This document shows, piece by piece, positions 42,907 through 51,816 of a stretch of DNA of 64,000 nt. Position 1 is the stretch's first letter, and every line of letters starts with the position of its first letter. Source of the DNA: Lactonifactor longoviformis DSM 17459 (GTDB taxonomy: Bacteria; Bacillota; Clostridia; Lachnospirales; Lachnospiraceae). The notes beneath the pieces were generated by a model. It ran no database searches, was not told where the DNA came from, and saw only the letters and a list, made by a program, of their open reading frames with translations. Location of the stretch: assembly GCF_900129135.1 (NCBI RefSeq), contig NZ_FQVI01000003.1, positions 207,355-271,354 on the forward strand, given 5' to 3'. The position numbers and the translations under genes are program-made.

Positions 42907-43039
42907 ATATACCTAAAGAGCATCCTATAACACATATCCTGCAGGCATACGGCGGCGACGGATGAGAATGCATATTCAAAAAATATAATGATACATACCG
43001 TGTAGTATCATCCGGAAAATCCTGTTAGTAATAAAGTTG

Positions 43040-43069
43040 TTGTGGTTGAAGATACAGGGGTGGTATAAT
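43040..43069 (+). promoter_or_regulatory. promoter of the MBL-fold gene
   Basis: TTGTGG and TATAAT with an 18-base spacer, about 60 bases before the start codon. An inverted repeat, ATGATAC with GTATCAT (42988-43011), lies upstream and could be a regulator site. Confidence 0.55.
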
Positions 43070-43131
43070 ACTTATATTTCGAGGCAAAAAAGGCAAATAA
43101 GACTGAAATAAAGATGAGAGGAATGTGCAGC

Positions 43132-44013
43132 ATGTATGAATTGAGAAAAGCAGGAGAAAAGAGCTATTATATTAACTGCCCTGCCAAAATTGGTATCTAT
43201 ACAGCCGGGGATAACGGGGTATACCTTATAGACAGCGGAAATGATAAGGATGCGGGGCGCAAAGTAAAAAAAATCCTGGAGGAAAACCATTGGCATCTGA
43301 AGGGCATTTTGAATACACATTCCAATGCAGACCATATTGGGGGGAATCATTACCTGCAGTCGCAGACGGGCTGTAAAGTTTACGCCAAAGGGATTGAAGA
43401 AGATTTTACACGCCATCCGATTCTGGAGCCATCTTTTCTATATGGAGGTTATCCATGCAGGGAACTGCGGCACAAGTTCCTGCTGGCCCAGGAATGCCGC
43501 ACATCTCCCTTTACAGATGAAGAATTTCCCCAAGAGATAGAAGTGATACCGCTGCCCGGACATTTTTTTGATATGACTGGCTTCCGGACACCGGATCAGA
43601 CGGTTTTTTTGGCAGACTGCATCAGCAGCAGAGAGACCCTGGATAAATATGGAATCCCATTTATCTACGATGTACAGGCTTATCTGGAGACATTGGACAA
43701 GGTTGAGCAAATGGAGGCAGCTGTCTTTGTACCTTCCCATGCAGAAGTTTCCAGAGACATGAAGGAGCTGGCAGGGTATAATCGGGATAAGGTGCTGGAA
43801 GCTGCCCAACGTCTGTTGGATATATGCCGGAAACCAAAATGCTTTGAGGTGATCCTTCAGGAAATATTTCATCAATATGACCTTTCCATGAACTTTGAAC
43901 AGTATGCGTTGGTAGGAAGCACGATTCGTTCTTACCTCTCCTGGCTCAAAGATAATGGCAAATTAAATACCGATTTCAGCAATCAAATGCTTTTCTGGGA
44001 AACGATATCTTAA
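43132..44013 (+). CDS. MBL-fold metallohydrolase
   Basis: A 293-residue metallo-beta-lactamase-fold protein. The metal motif reads THSNADHIGGN, with Asn in place of the second His of HxHxDH; VIPLPGHFFDM and VFVPSHAEV supply further metal ligands. Function is general hydrolysis, substrate unknown. GAGAGG nine bases upstream supports the ATG at 43132 over those at 43114 and 43123. Confidence 0.85.
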   Translation: MYELRKAGEKSYYINCPAKIGIYTAGDNGVYLIDSGNDKDAGRKVKKILEENHWHLKGILNTHSNADHIGGNHYLQSQTGCKVYAKGIEEDFTRHPILEPSFLYGGYPCRELRHKFLLAQECRTSPFTDEEFPQEIEVIPLPGHFFDMTGFRTPDQTVFLADCISSRETLDKYGIPFIYDVQAYLETLDKVEQMEAAVFVPSHAEVSRDMKELAGYNRDKVLEAAQRLLDICRKPKCFEVILQEIFHQYDLSMNFEQYALVGSTIRSYLSWLKDNGKLNTDFSNQMLFWETIS

Positions 44014-44097
44014 GGAAATCTTAAGAAATGATTCGTGATATCTGAAGATATGAAAGATAGAATAGAAGACGGTTCATTTGGAGATCAAAATATCCAC

Positions 44098-44126
44098 TTG
44101 ACAAATTGATATGGAGGTATTATTGT
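44098..44126 (+). promoter_or_regulatory. promoter of the MacAB-like operon
   Basis: TTGACA (44098-44103) and TATTGT (44121-44126) with a 17-base spacer. The -10 box lies inside the palindrome at 44117. Confidence 0.65.
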
Positions 44127-44150
44127 ATTATATAAGTAATACAATAATAC
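44117..44150. promoter_or_regulatory. 34-bp perfect palindrome, probable repressor operator
   Basis: GTATTATTGTATTA and its exact complement are separated by TATAAG. It covers the -10 box and start region of the ABC export operon, as expected for a dimeric repressor. The sequence resembles sites of YtrA-type GntR or PadR regulators, but no regulator gene is adjacent. Confidence 0.75.
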
Positions 44151-44189
44151 AGAAAATGGGATATATCGGGAAGAAGAGAGAGGAAAGCG

Positions 44190-44888
44190 ATGGAAGCGTT
44201 AATCAGAGTAGAGAATTTGTGCAAGATATATAATCCCGGGGAAAATGAAGTTCGTGCTCTGGATCATATTCATCTGGTAATAGAAGAGGGAGAGTTTGTA
44301 GCTATTATCGGACAATCCGGATCCGGAAAATCGACTTTAATGAATATGCTGGGATGTCTGGATGTGCCGACCACCGGTAAATATTATCTGAACGGGACAG
44401 ATGTGTCGACTATGACAGATAATGAACAGTCTGCAGTCCGCAATAAAGAAATTGGATTTATCTTTCAGGGATTTAACCTGATAACGAATCTGACAGCACT
44501 GGAAAATGTGGAACTGCCTCTCATCTATAGAGGGATCGATAAAAAGACCAGAAGGGAGCTTTCCATTCAGGCACTGGAGATGGTAGGACTGGAGCACCGG
44601 ATGAAGCATAAACCATCAGAGATGTCCGGCGGACAGCAGCAGAGGGTTGCAATTGCCAGAGCCATTGCTGCGAAGCCTCCAGTGATTTTGGCAGACGAGC
44701 CTACCGGTAACCTGGATTCTGCATCCAGCAGGGAGATTCTGAAGATTCTAAGGGAGCTTCACGACGGCGGCAGAACGGTAATTTTAATTACCCATGATGA
44801 CGGAATTGCTGCTCAGGCAAAGCGTGTAGTCCGGATTATGGATGGTAAAATAGAATCAGACTTTATCAACGAGAATTTTAGTGAGTAG
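44190..44888 (+). CDS. ABC exporter ATP-binding protein, MacB type
   Basis: A 232-residue ATPase with Walker [15 protein letters not shown], signature [14 protein letters not shown] and Walker [14 protein letters not shown]. It works with the membrane fusion-like protein and permease that follow as an efflux or lipid/peptide transport system. AGAGGAAAG precedes the ATG. Confidence 0.93.
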   Translation: MEALIRVENLCKIYNPGENEVRALDHIHLVIEEGEFVAIIGQSGSGKSTLMNMLGCLDVPTTGKYYLNGTDVSTMTDNEQSAVRNKEIGFIFQGFNLITNLTALENVELPLIYRGIDKKTRRELSIQALEMVGLEHRMKHKPSEMSGGQQQRVAIARAIAAKPPVILADEPTGNLDSASSREILKILRELHDGGRTVILITHDDGIAAQAKRVVRIMDGKIESDFINENFSE

Positions 44889-44901
44889 CAGGAGGAGTAA
44901 G

Positions 44902-46578
44902 ATGAAAGCAGGAGTGAAAGGAAAGAAGAAAAACCTGGTATTGTACATAGTTATTGCCGCAGTAGTTGTGGTTCTTGTAGTACTGGTTTTAGTGAGTAAC
45001 ATGATGAAGGGCAATACACTGCCGTCCGTCAATGTTGAGACGGTTACCACCGGCGATGTACAGGAAAAGGTGGATACCAGCGGAACAGTGGAAAGCCAGA
45101 ATAAAAAGGTGTTTTTCTCACCGGTGAATGCCGAGGTACAGAATTTGAACTTCCAGGTAGGCGATAGTGTCGCTGCCGGCACACAGCTGATTGATTTTGA
45201 CCTGGAGAATCTTGAGAGAGATAACCAGAAGGCAGAATTGACTGCAAAGGCAGGGCAGTATGGGTATAATGACAGTATAAAGAAGTCTAATAAAGCAGCA
45301 AATGATGTGGCGGATGCCAAGGCAAAGGTTGCGACTTTGGAAGGCCAGGTAGATGCTAAGAAGCAGGAAGTGGAAGATCTTACCGCACAGATTAGCAGCG
45401 CTCAGGCTCAGGCTGCTGCAGACGCTCAGAATGCAGCCGAAGACTCGGCAAACCAGGCGGCTGCACAGTATAAGAAAGACAAAGAGGCTTATGATAAAGC
45501 GTTAGCGGATGCTCAGAATGCAGTTACGGATGCCCAGACAAAATATAATCAGGAAAAGACAAATTATGATATGGCATATAGCAAATGGGATTCCTCTAAA
45601 ACCAGCACCAATGAGCAGGCAGTTAAGGAACAGGAAAAAGTGCTTACAGATGCCCAGAACAAATTGGATGCGGCAAAGGCTTCAAGGGATAATCTGCTTA
45701 ATAACCCGCCTGTATATCAGGGAGCTTCGGGAGGAACAGGAGAGGCAGGCACAGCCGACACCAGCCAGCTTCAGCTCCAGCTTCAAAATGCCCAGTCAGA
45801 ACTGGCAGAGCTTCAATCCGATCTGGCTACTAACAAGTCTGTGGCAGAAAGCGGAGACGCGGGCGTTCTTTCAGAAGATGCCAAGAAACAGCTTCAGGTT
45901 AATAACAACCTCACAGAATTAGAAGCAAAGACGCTGGATGAATTAATTGCAGAGGGCAAAAAGGGGATTCAGGCAGAATTTACAGGCGTTATCTCAGATT
46001 CCAAAATTGTTGACGGAGCTGCGGTAACCCAGGGAATGGAAATGTTTACTTTGGAGAGTACGGAGGATGTAAGTGTTTCTGTAACCGTGTCCAAGTACGA
46101 TATTGATAAAATTAAAGTAGGGCAGAAGGCAAAAGTTACCATTGCAGGTAAGACTTACGACGGAACTCTGACCAAGATTAATAAGGTAGCTATTCCTAAC
46201 GAGAAGGGTACTCCTGTGTTAGGTGCGCAGGTTCATATTGATAATCCGGATCAGGATATTTATCTGGGAGTAGACGCCAAGGTTACCATAGTGGGCAACG
46301 AAGCCAAGAATGCAGTACTCCTTCCTGTAGAATTAGTAAATACGGGTAAGACTGGTTCTTTCTGCTATGTAGTAGAGGACGGTAAGGTTGCAAAGAGAAC
46401 TATTGAGACAGGAATCGCGTCTGATTCCTACATTGAAGTGAAGTCAGGACTGAAGAAAGGGGATGTGGTAATCACAGATTCACCGGATACCCTTACCGAG
46501 GGACTGCCTGTAGAGGCTAAGGAAGCCAGCGGCCAGACAGATGGTGAAGCACAGCAGGATACTGTTGCGGCAGAATAG
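44902..46578 (+). CDS. membrane fusion (HlyD/MacA-like) protein with long coiled coil
   Basis: A 558-residue protein. One N-terminal membrane helix (about residues 12-35) is followed by a biotinyl-lipoyl-like domain, a long Ala/Gln-rich coiled coil (about residues 120-310) and C-terminal beta-barrel domains with VSVTVSKYDIDKIKVGQKAKV. The coiled coil is longer than in MacA, perhaps spanning the thick cell wall. GGAGGAG just before the ATG at 44902 fixes the start; a GTG at 44881 overlaps the ATPase gene. Confidence 0.88.
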   Translation: MKAGVKGKKKNLVLYIVIAAVVVVLVVLVLVSNMMKGNTLPSVNVETVTTGDVQEKVDTSGTVESQNKKVFFSPVNAEVQNLNFQVGDSVAAGTQLIDFDLENLERDNQKAELTAKAGQYGYNDSIKKSNKAANDVADAKAKVATLEGQVDAKKQEVEDLTAQISSAQAQAAADAQNAAEDSANQAAAQYKKDKEAYDKALADAQNAVTDAQTKYNQEKTNYDMAYSKWDSSKTSTNEQAVKEQEKVLTDAQNKLDAAKASRDNLLNNPPVYQGASGGTGEAGTADTSQLQLQLQNAQSELAELQSDLATNKSVAESGDAGVLSEDAKKQLQVNNNLTELEAKTLDELIAEGKKGIQAEFTGVISDSKIVDGAAVTQGMEMFTLESTEDVSVSVTVSKYDIDKIKVGQKAKVTIAGKTYDGTLTKINKVAIPNEKGTPVLGAQVHIDNPDQDIYLGVDAKVTIVGNEAKNAVLLPVELVNTGKTGSFCYVVEDGKVAKRTIETGIASDSYIEVKSGLKKGDVVITDSPDTLTEGLPVEAKEASGQTDGEAQQDTVAAE

Positions 46579-46606
46579 CGCGTAGTCAGAACGAAAGGAG
46601 TCATCT

Positions 46607-47842
46607 ATGGCACAGCTTTTAGAATATATAAAGATGGCAGTGGAGAATATCAAAGCCAACAAAGGGCGTTCATTTCTGACTATGCTGGGTATTATTATTG
46701 GTATTTCGTCGGTCATCATGATTATGGCAGTCGGCGCAGGTACTACGGATCAGATGAACAGTGAGCTGAATGATCTGGCCGCAGGACAGATATATATTTA
46801 TACCAGCGATAAAGCTGTCAGCAATATGCAGTCAATTACGGAAGAAGATATGGAAGCGATCCGCAGCAAAGTCAAAGGCGTGGAGGGAGTAACTCCGGGC
46901 TGGGGGGAGAGCGGACAGGTATACACTTCCAAAGGAGAGTTTGATATATCGGTAAGTGTGGGAACAGAGGATATGCAGCTTACATCTAAGCTACAGATCA
47001 TCAGGGGCAGATATCTTTCTGAGGCAGATATACAGGAAGGACGAAGAGTAGGAGTCATAAGCAAAGGGGATGCTATCCGCCTGTTTGGTACTGACGATAT
47101 TGTAGGAATGGATATGGATGTCACCATAAACGGCATTACCCAGAGCGTAAACATTATAGGAGTCCGGGATAATCTGACAAATGGTAACTTTGTTTCTTAC
47201 ACATATGAAGGTGCGCCGGTTAATATTGATATGCCCTATACGGCTATGGTAGATTATGACATCGAATATGACGGGTTTTCTAATCTATATGTCATCGGAG
47301 ATAAGGTAGTGGATTCCAAAACTATTTCAGATAATGTCATTCGAATTCTGGAGTCCAGGCATCAGAGCTCAGGGGAAGGATTTTTCCTGGTGCAGGACTT
47401 TAACGATGTAGCCGCTCAGATGAATTCTATGATGGGTATGATAACAGCATTTATATCATTTGTTGCAGCAATTTCTCTCTTAGTTGGAGGAATCGGTGTT
47501 ATGAATATTATGCTGGTATCCGTGACTGAGAGAACACGTGAAATTGGTATCCGTAAGTCCTTAGGCGCTAAAACCTCGTCAATTATGATGCAGTTTTTAG
47601 CGGAATCAGTAATTATTACAGCTTTGGGAGGCGTTATAGGAATTATTCTGGGTATCCTGGGGGCCTTTGGAATCTGCTCTGTTATGAGCGGTTCCATGAA
47701 TTCTGCAATTACCCCGGGGATCAGAGTTACTACGATCCTGCTGGCTACGCTGTTCTCCTGTGCGGTTGGAATTTTCTTTGGAATCTATCCGGCGAGAAAG
47801 GCGGCAAAGCTAAGTCCTATTGAGGCATTGCGGAGAAATTAG
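46607..47842 (+). CDS. ABC exporter permease, MacB type
   Basis: A 411-residue permease. One N-terminal helix is followed by a large extracellular MacB core domain (about residues 45-285) and three C-terminal helices; IGVMNIMLVSVTERTREIGI is the family signature. It pairs with the ATPase at 44190. AAAGGAGT precedes the ATG. Last gene of the three-gene operon. Confidence 0.93.
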   Translation: MAQLLEYIKMAVENIKANKGRSFLTMLGIIIGISSVIMIMAVGAGTTDQMNSELNDLAAGQIYIYTSDKAVSNMQSITEEDMEAIRSKVKGVEGVTPGWGESGQVYTSKGEFDISVSVGTEDMQLTSKLQIIRGRYLSEADIQEGRRVGVISKGDAIRLFGTDDIVGMDMDVTINGITQSVNIIGVRDNLTNGNFVSYTYEGAPVNIDMPYTAMVDYDIEYDGFSNLYVIGDKVVDSKTISDNVIRILESRHQSSGEGFFLVQDFNDVAAQMNSMMGMITAFISFVAAISLLVGGIGVMNIMLVSVTERTREIGIRKSLGAKTSSIMMQFLAESVIITALGGVIGIILGILGAFGICSVMSGSMNSAITPGIRVTTILLATLFSCAVGIFFGIYPARKAAKLSPIEALRRN

Positions 47843-47882
47843 CATACACAAATAATTAATAAAAAATTAACGGATGAATCAT

Positions 47883-47910
47883 TTTACAGAACCTGGCATA
47901 GGTGTATAAT
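47883..47910 (+). promoter_or_regulatory. promoter of the AI-2E-family gene
   Basis: TTTACA (47883-47888) and TATAAT (47905-47910) with a 16-base spacer. This also shows that translation cannot begin at the in-frame GTG at 47902. Confidence 0.7.
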
Positions 47911-47946
47911 ACAAGCATACAATTACTAAAAAAGCAGGTATTGAAA

Positions 47947-49086
47947 ATGAATGTAACCGTGAAGAAATATATTAAAAGTATATTGGCCTTTTTGTTCACC
48001 GTTGTGGGCATTGTACTAGGCATTATCATCGGCATAAAATTCCTCAGGTTTTTTATGCCGTTTGTAATTGGATGGATTATCGCATTGATCGCCAACCCTC
48101 TGGTAAGGTTTGCTGAGAGCAGGATGAAGATTGTACGCAAGTATACCTCCATGCTGATCATCATTGTTGTTCTGGGGTTGATTGTGGGGGCCGTCTATCT
48201 GGCGGGCAGCAAGGTTGTGGAGGAGACCGCAAAACTGGTGGAGCAGGCACCTGATATCTATCAGAGCTTCAGCCAGGACTATAAAGAGGTAGAGAAGAAC
48301 CTCGATCGGTTTATTCTGGAACTGCCCCAGGGGGTTCAGGACTCGATTCTGGACATGCAGGAAAATATAGGGGCAAAGATCGGAGAGTTTGCTTCAGGCT
48401 TCAGTCAGTGGACAGTTGCCTATGCGGGAGATATTGCCAAGCACCTGCCAAATGTGCTCATCGGCATTATTTTTACGATTCTCTCGGCTTACTTTTTCAT
48501 AGCGGACAGAGATAAGATCCTGGAATTTGGAAGAGATAATACGCCCATGTTTATACAGCGGAAATGGAAAGTGCTGGCTGACAATTTCAGAGGTGTTATC
48601 GGCGGTTACTTTAAGGCGCAGTTTAAGATTATGGCCATTATCTGGATTGTACTGGTGGTGGGATTTATGTTTATGAGAGTAAAGTTTGCCATTTTTATTG
48701 CGTTCTTAGTGGCATTCTTAGATATGCTTCCCTTTTTCGGCACGGGTACGGCTTTGATCCCATGGGCATTGTTCAGGATTCTTTCGGGAGATATGAAAAT
48801 GGCAGTGGAGCTGACAATCTTGTATCTGTTCACCCAACTGCTGCGGCGTATTCTGGAACCCAAGCTGGTAGGGGACTCTATAGGGATAGATCCTCTGGCT
48901 ACGCTGGTATTCATGTATGCCGGTTATAAATTGGCGGGTGTTTTGGGAATGATTTTGGCGGTGCCCATTGGTGCTATTATCATTAATTTCTATAAGATGG
49001 GTGTATTTGACAATATGATGCGGGGGTGTAAAGAGGCCCTGGAGGATTTTGTGCAATGGCTCTGGCCGGAACAAAAGAAGAAGTGA
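47947..49086 (+). CDS. AI-2E (PerM) family membrane protein
   Basis: A 379-residue membrane protein with N-terminal helices, a middle cytoplasmic region and four C-terminal helices. FMPFVIGWIIALIANPLVRF, LDMLPFFGTGTALIPWALF and EPKLVGDSIGIDPLATL are typical. The family exports or releases small molecules; some members act as sodium/proton exchangers. ATG 47947 follows GCAGGT and lies downstream of the promoter. Confidence 0.9.
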   Translation: MNVTVKKYIKSILAFLFTVVGIVLGIIIGIKFLRFFMPFVIGWIIALIANPLVRFAESRMKIVRKYTSMLIIIVVLGLIVGAVYLAGSKVVEETAKLVEQAPDIYQSFSQDYKEVEKNLDRFILELPQGVQDSILDMQENIGAKIGEFASGFSQWTVAYAGDIAKHLPNVLIGIIFTILSAYFFIADRDKILEFGRDNTPMFIQRKWKVLADNFRGVIGGYFKAQFKIMAIIWIVLVVGFMFMRVKFAIFIAFLVAFLDMLPFFGTGTALIPWALFRILSGDMKMAVELTILYLFTQLLRRILEPKLVGDSIGIDPLATLVFMYAGYKLAGVLGMILAVPIGAIIINFYKMGVFDNMMRGCKEALEDFVQWLWPEQKKK

Positions 49087-49090
49087 GAAA

Positions 49091-49136
49091 AGAAAACACA
49101 GCGTCAGGCATTTTTGACGCTGTGTTTTCTTTTTTT
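49091..49136. terminator. terminator shared by two convergent genes
   Basis: AGAAAACACAGCGTCA pairs with TGACGCTGTGTTTTCT, followed by TTTTTTT on the plus strand. It ends the AI-2E transcript and overlaps the 3' end of the small minus-strand gene at 49104. Confidence 0.92.
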
Positions 49137-49271
49137 GGAAGAAATTTTATTACTGCGGTATATTTCGGGCCGAAAGCCTCCTTTTTCAAGAAAATCACCG
49201 ATTTTAAGCATTGGGAGAAAACCGATTCCCATACCTAGTAACGTTATAAGTACTAACAACACATCACGCAT
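49104..49271 (-). CDS. 55-residue single-pass membrane protein
   Basis: A short minus-strand gene of 55 codons. It starts MRDVLLVLITLLGMGIGFLP, a single membrane helix, and ends in a very basic tail (KISSKKRKHSVKNA). AAAGGAGGGG seven bases before the ATG is one of the strongest ribosome binding sites in the window. It is divergent from trkH, and TCTTAATGC boxes lie between them, so control may be shared. The rest of the 420-base gap (49087-49507) holds only the terminator and regulatory sites. No family was recognised. Confidence 0.7.
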   Translation of the reverse strand: MRDVLLVLITLLGMGIGFLPMLKIGDFLEKGGFRPEIYRSNKISSKKRKHSVKNA

Positions 49272-49341
49272 GACAATCCCCTCCTTTATTTATAGCATAG
49301 CAGGTATAGGATTAAAGGGGCATTACGGAAGATGCGGACAT

Positions 49342-49388
49342 ATTAAGAATACGTAAAGAGCAAAACATCTTAATGCGTTCTTAATGCG
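49342..49388. promoter_or_regulatory. KdpE-like boxes upstream of trkH
   Basis: TCTTAATGCG occurs at 49368-49377 and again at 49379-49388, an 11-base step. An inverted ATTAAGAA lies at 49342-49349, and another GCATTAAGA at 49457-49465. The same pair with the same step lies in front of kdpDE (57216-57235). OmpR-family regulators bind such direct repeats; the identity of the regulator as KdpE is inferred. Confidence 0.6.
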
Positions 49389-49507
49389 GAAGTAAAAAGC
49401 TTTATCCTATTTTAATCGAAAAGTTATTAGAATTAACTACACAAGATATAAAGAAGGCATTAAGAATCACGATAAAATCGTATTTTTAATAGTAAGGTGG
49501 AATCTTT

Positions 49508-50854
49508 ATGATTCAATTGCTGAGTAAGAAATTTACTACTACAAAATTAATAGTTCTGGGGTATTTAGTAGTTATAGTAACCGGCACCTTTTTGCTGATG
49601 ATTCCCATTTCCAGCAAAGGGAGCGGAGGGGCCGGATTTATAGATTCTCTTTTTACGGCAACTTCTGCCACCTGCGTGACCGGACTGGTTTTGCACGATA
49701 CCTTTACATATTGGTCCGGCTTTGGCCAGGCAGTGATTTTGCTGCTGATACAGATAGGCGGCATTGGTTTTATGACAATTGCCATCACGGCACTGACATT
49801 TACAAAAAAGAAAATAGGGCTCTCCCAGCGTCTGATAATGCAGGAAGCAGTTGTGGCACCACAGGTGGGCGGTATTGTCCGGATGACAAAGTTTATCCTA
49901 TGCGGAGCAATGCTGTTCGAAGGAATTGGTGCTATATTTTTGGCTTTCTGGTTCGTGCCGCGGCTGGGATTTGGGAAAGGAATCTATTTTTCTGTGTTTC
50001 ATTCCATATCAGCGTTCTGCAATGCGGGGATCGATCTTATGGGACAATTTGAAGAAAGCTCATCGCTGGTTACCGCAGGGAACAGTCCGGTGGTCTGCCT
50101 GACCATTACGGCACTTATTATAGTAGGAGGGCTTGGCTTTTTTGTGTGGTCAGATATCAGGCAGCACGGGAGACATTTCAAAAATTATAAGCTGCATACC
50201 AAAATGGTAATTTCTATGACCGTATTTCTGATTGTATCGGGGACTTTGCTGCTGCTTCTCTTTGAATTTCACGGGCAGTCAATGGAAGGAAAGAGTGTGG
50301 GGGAGAAAGTAATGGCTGCATTTTTCCAGTCGGTAACTCCCCGGACGGCGGGTTTTAATACAATTCCTTTAGATAAATTAAACCAAACCAGCCAGCTGAC
50401 AATGATTGCTCTTATGTTTATCGGGGGCTCCCCGGGTTCCACAGCGGGGGGAATTAAGACGACTACAGCGATGGTCTTATTGCTGAGTATTTGGACAGAA
50501 TTATTTAAAAGAAAAGACATCGAATGCTTCAAAAGGAGAATAGACGGAGAGATACTCCGCCATGCCACCTGCATCATGATGCTGTATGTTATGCTGATTA
50601 TGGGGGCGACTGTCGCCATAGCAGCAATTGACCAGTCATCCATCGAGGAGACTTTATTTGAGGTTACATCAGCCATTGGCACAGTTGGATTGTCCCTAGG
50701 CATTACCCCGGAATTATCAACCGTCTCCCATCTGATTCTTGTGTTGTTAATGTTTATCGGGCGGGTAGGGGGCATCACAATATTAATCTCATTTGGAAAC
50801 AGAATTGCTTTCAGACCATCGAAGCTGCCCCTGGAAAAGGTTACAGTTGGATAG
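49508..50854 (+). CDS. TrkH/KtrB family potassium uptake membrane subunit
   Basis: A 448-residue potassium channel-like transporter with four pore repeats; TSATCVTGLVLHDT, FNTIPLD and GGSPGSTAGGIKTTT (third-pore region) are typical of KtrB. It moves potassium across the cytoplasmic membrane, gated by the KtrA/TrkA protein encoded next. AAGGTGG precedes the ATG. KdpE-like boxes lie upstream. Confidence 0.92.
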   Translation: MIQLLSKKFTTTKLIVLGYLVVIVTGTFLLMIPISSKGSGGAGFIDSLFTATSATCVTGLVLHDTFTYWSGFGQAVILLLIQIGGIGFMTIAITALTFTKKKIGLSQRLIMQEAVVAPQVGGIVRMTKFILCGAMLFEGIGAIFLAFWFVPRLGFGKGIYFSVFHSISAFCNAGIDLMGQFEESSSLVTAGNSPVVCLTITALIIVGGLGFFVWSDIRQHGRHFKNYKLHTKMVISMTVFLIVSGTLLLLLFEFHGQSMEGKSVGEKVMAAFFQSVTPRTAGFNTIPLDKLNQTSQLTMIALMFIGGSPGSTAGGIKTTTAMVLLLSIWTELFKRKDIECFKRRIDGEILRHATCIMMLYVMLIMGATVAIAAIDQSSIEETLFEVTSAIGTVGLSLGITPELSTVSHLILVLLMFIGRVGGITILISFGNRIAFRPSKLPLEKVTVG

Positions 50855-50884
50855 CGTGGGATCTAAGCTATAACAGGAGGTATT

Positions 50885-51529
50885 ATGAAATCAGTATTAA
50901 TTATAGGATTAGGAAGATTTGGCAAATATATGGCCGAGAATATGATGGCACTGGGGAATGAGGTACTGGCCATTGATAACAGGGAGGAGAGAGTCAACGA
51001 AGTTTTGGAGACAGTTACCAACGCACAGATAGGAGACGCCACAAGTGAGGCATTTATCGCCTCCCTGGGCGTACGGAACTTTGATATCTGTGTGGTTGCA
51101 ATCGGTGATAACTTTCAAAGCTCGCTGGAGACTACCTCATTGCTGAAAGACTATGGAGCAAGTTTTGTCCTGGCAAGGGCGAACAGGGATGTACACGCAA
51201 AATTCCTGCTGCGAAACGGAGCAGATCGGATTGTTTATCCTGAGAAAGAAATGGCAGAGCGCCTTGCCATGAAATACGGAACAAACAATATCTTTGATTA
51301 TGTAGAACTTACACACGACTACTCCATTTACGAGATAGCAGTGCCAGAGGGATGGGTAGGGAAAAGCATACTGGAAAAGAGAGTCAGAACAAAATATCAT
51401 ATCAGTATACTGGCCACAAAACAGGGGGAAGATCTGAGACCGCTGCCGCCGGCCGACCATATCTTCAGCAGGGCAGAGACCCTGATAATAGTAGGGCATC
51501 ATAAAGATGTACGTGCGTTAATAAGATAA
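50885..51529 (+). CDS. TrkA/KtrA family potassium uptake regulatory subunit
   Basis: A 214-residue cytoplasmic protein. The N-terminal RCK domain has the nucleotide-binding motif LIIGLGRFGKYMAENM and the C-terminal TrkA-C domain follows. It gates the membrane subunit encoded before it in response to ATP/ADP or NAD(H). ACAGGAGG precedes the ATG. Confidence 0.93.
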   Translation: MKSVLIIGLGRFGKYMAENMMALGNEVLAIDNREERVNEVLETVTNAQIGDATSEAFIASLGVRNFDICVVAIGDNFQSSLETTSLLKDYGASFVLARANRDVHAKFLLRNGADRIVYPEKEMAERLAMKYGTNNIFDYVELTHDYSIYEIAVPEGWVGKSILEKRVRTKYHISILATKQGEDLRPLPPADHIFSRAETLIIVGHHKDVRALIR

Positions 51530-51535
51530 GAGTTG

Positions 51536-51577
51536 GGGACAGGCCGATCTTAATCTGGGACAGGCCGATCCTATTTT
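51536..51577 (+). repeat. 21-bp tandem repeat
   Basis: GGGACAGGCCGATC begins at 51536 and 51557, exactly 21 bases apart; the terminator stem begins with GGGAC a further 21 bases on (51578). It lies between ktrA and the terminator. Function unknown. Confidence 0.7.
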
Positions 51578-51616
51578 GGGACGTGTTCTTTGTAGAAAGA
51601 ACACGTCCCCTTTTTT
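51578..51616 (+). terminator. Rho-independent terminator after the Ktr genes
   Basis: GGGACGTGTTCTTT and AAAGAACACGTCCC form a perfect 14-bp stem with a GTAG loop, followed by CTTTTTT. Confidence 0.95.
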
Positions 51617-51728
51617 CCCTTTTTCCTCTTTTCATAATCTTAATACTCTTCTGTTTTTCCCTAACACTATTTTTATAAAAAAGATGGTAAAGTGTTTCAA
51701 GTAAATATAAAGGAGGAGTGATTTTATT

Positions 51729-51815
51729 ATGAATATTGTAATAGGAATCATAGGCGTTATCGGACTTGGCGTGTTGGTTTATCTGACGGCGGTTTTGTTA
51801 GGAGGTGACAGGTAG
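51729..51815 (+). CDS. kdpF: KdpF-like small subunit
   Basis: A 28-residue hydrophobic peptide (starts [19 protein letters not shown], ends GGDR) directly before kdpA. Its size, single helix and position match KdpF, which stabilises the KdpFABC complex. AAAGGAGGAG precedes the ATG, and the kdpA start follows one base after its stop. A single TCTTAATAC half-site lies at 51638-51646. Confidence 0.85.
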   Translation: MNIVIGIIGVIGLGVLVYLTAVLLGGDR

Positions 51816-51816
51816 T

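Noticed and set aside
49056..49356. Two plus-strand short frames of 60 and 80 codons after the AI-2E gene
   Set aside because: They run through the terminator and lack ribosome binding sites; the minus-strand 55-codon frame in the same stretch has a strong one.
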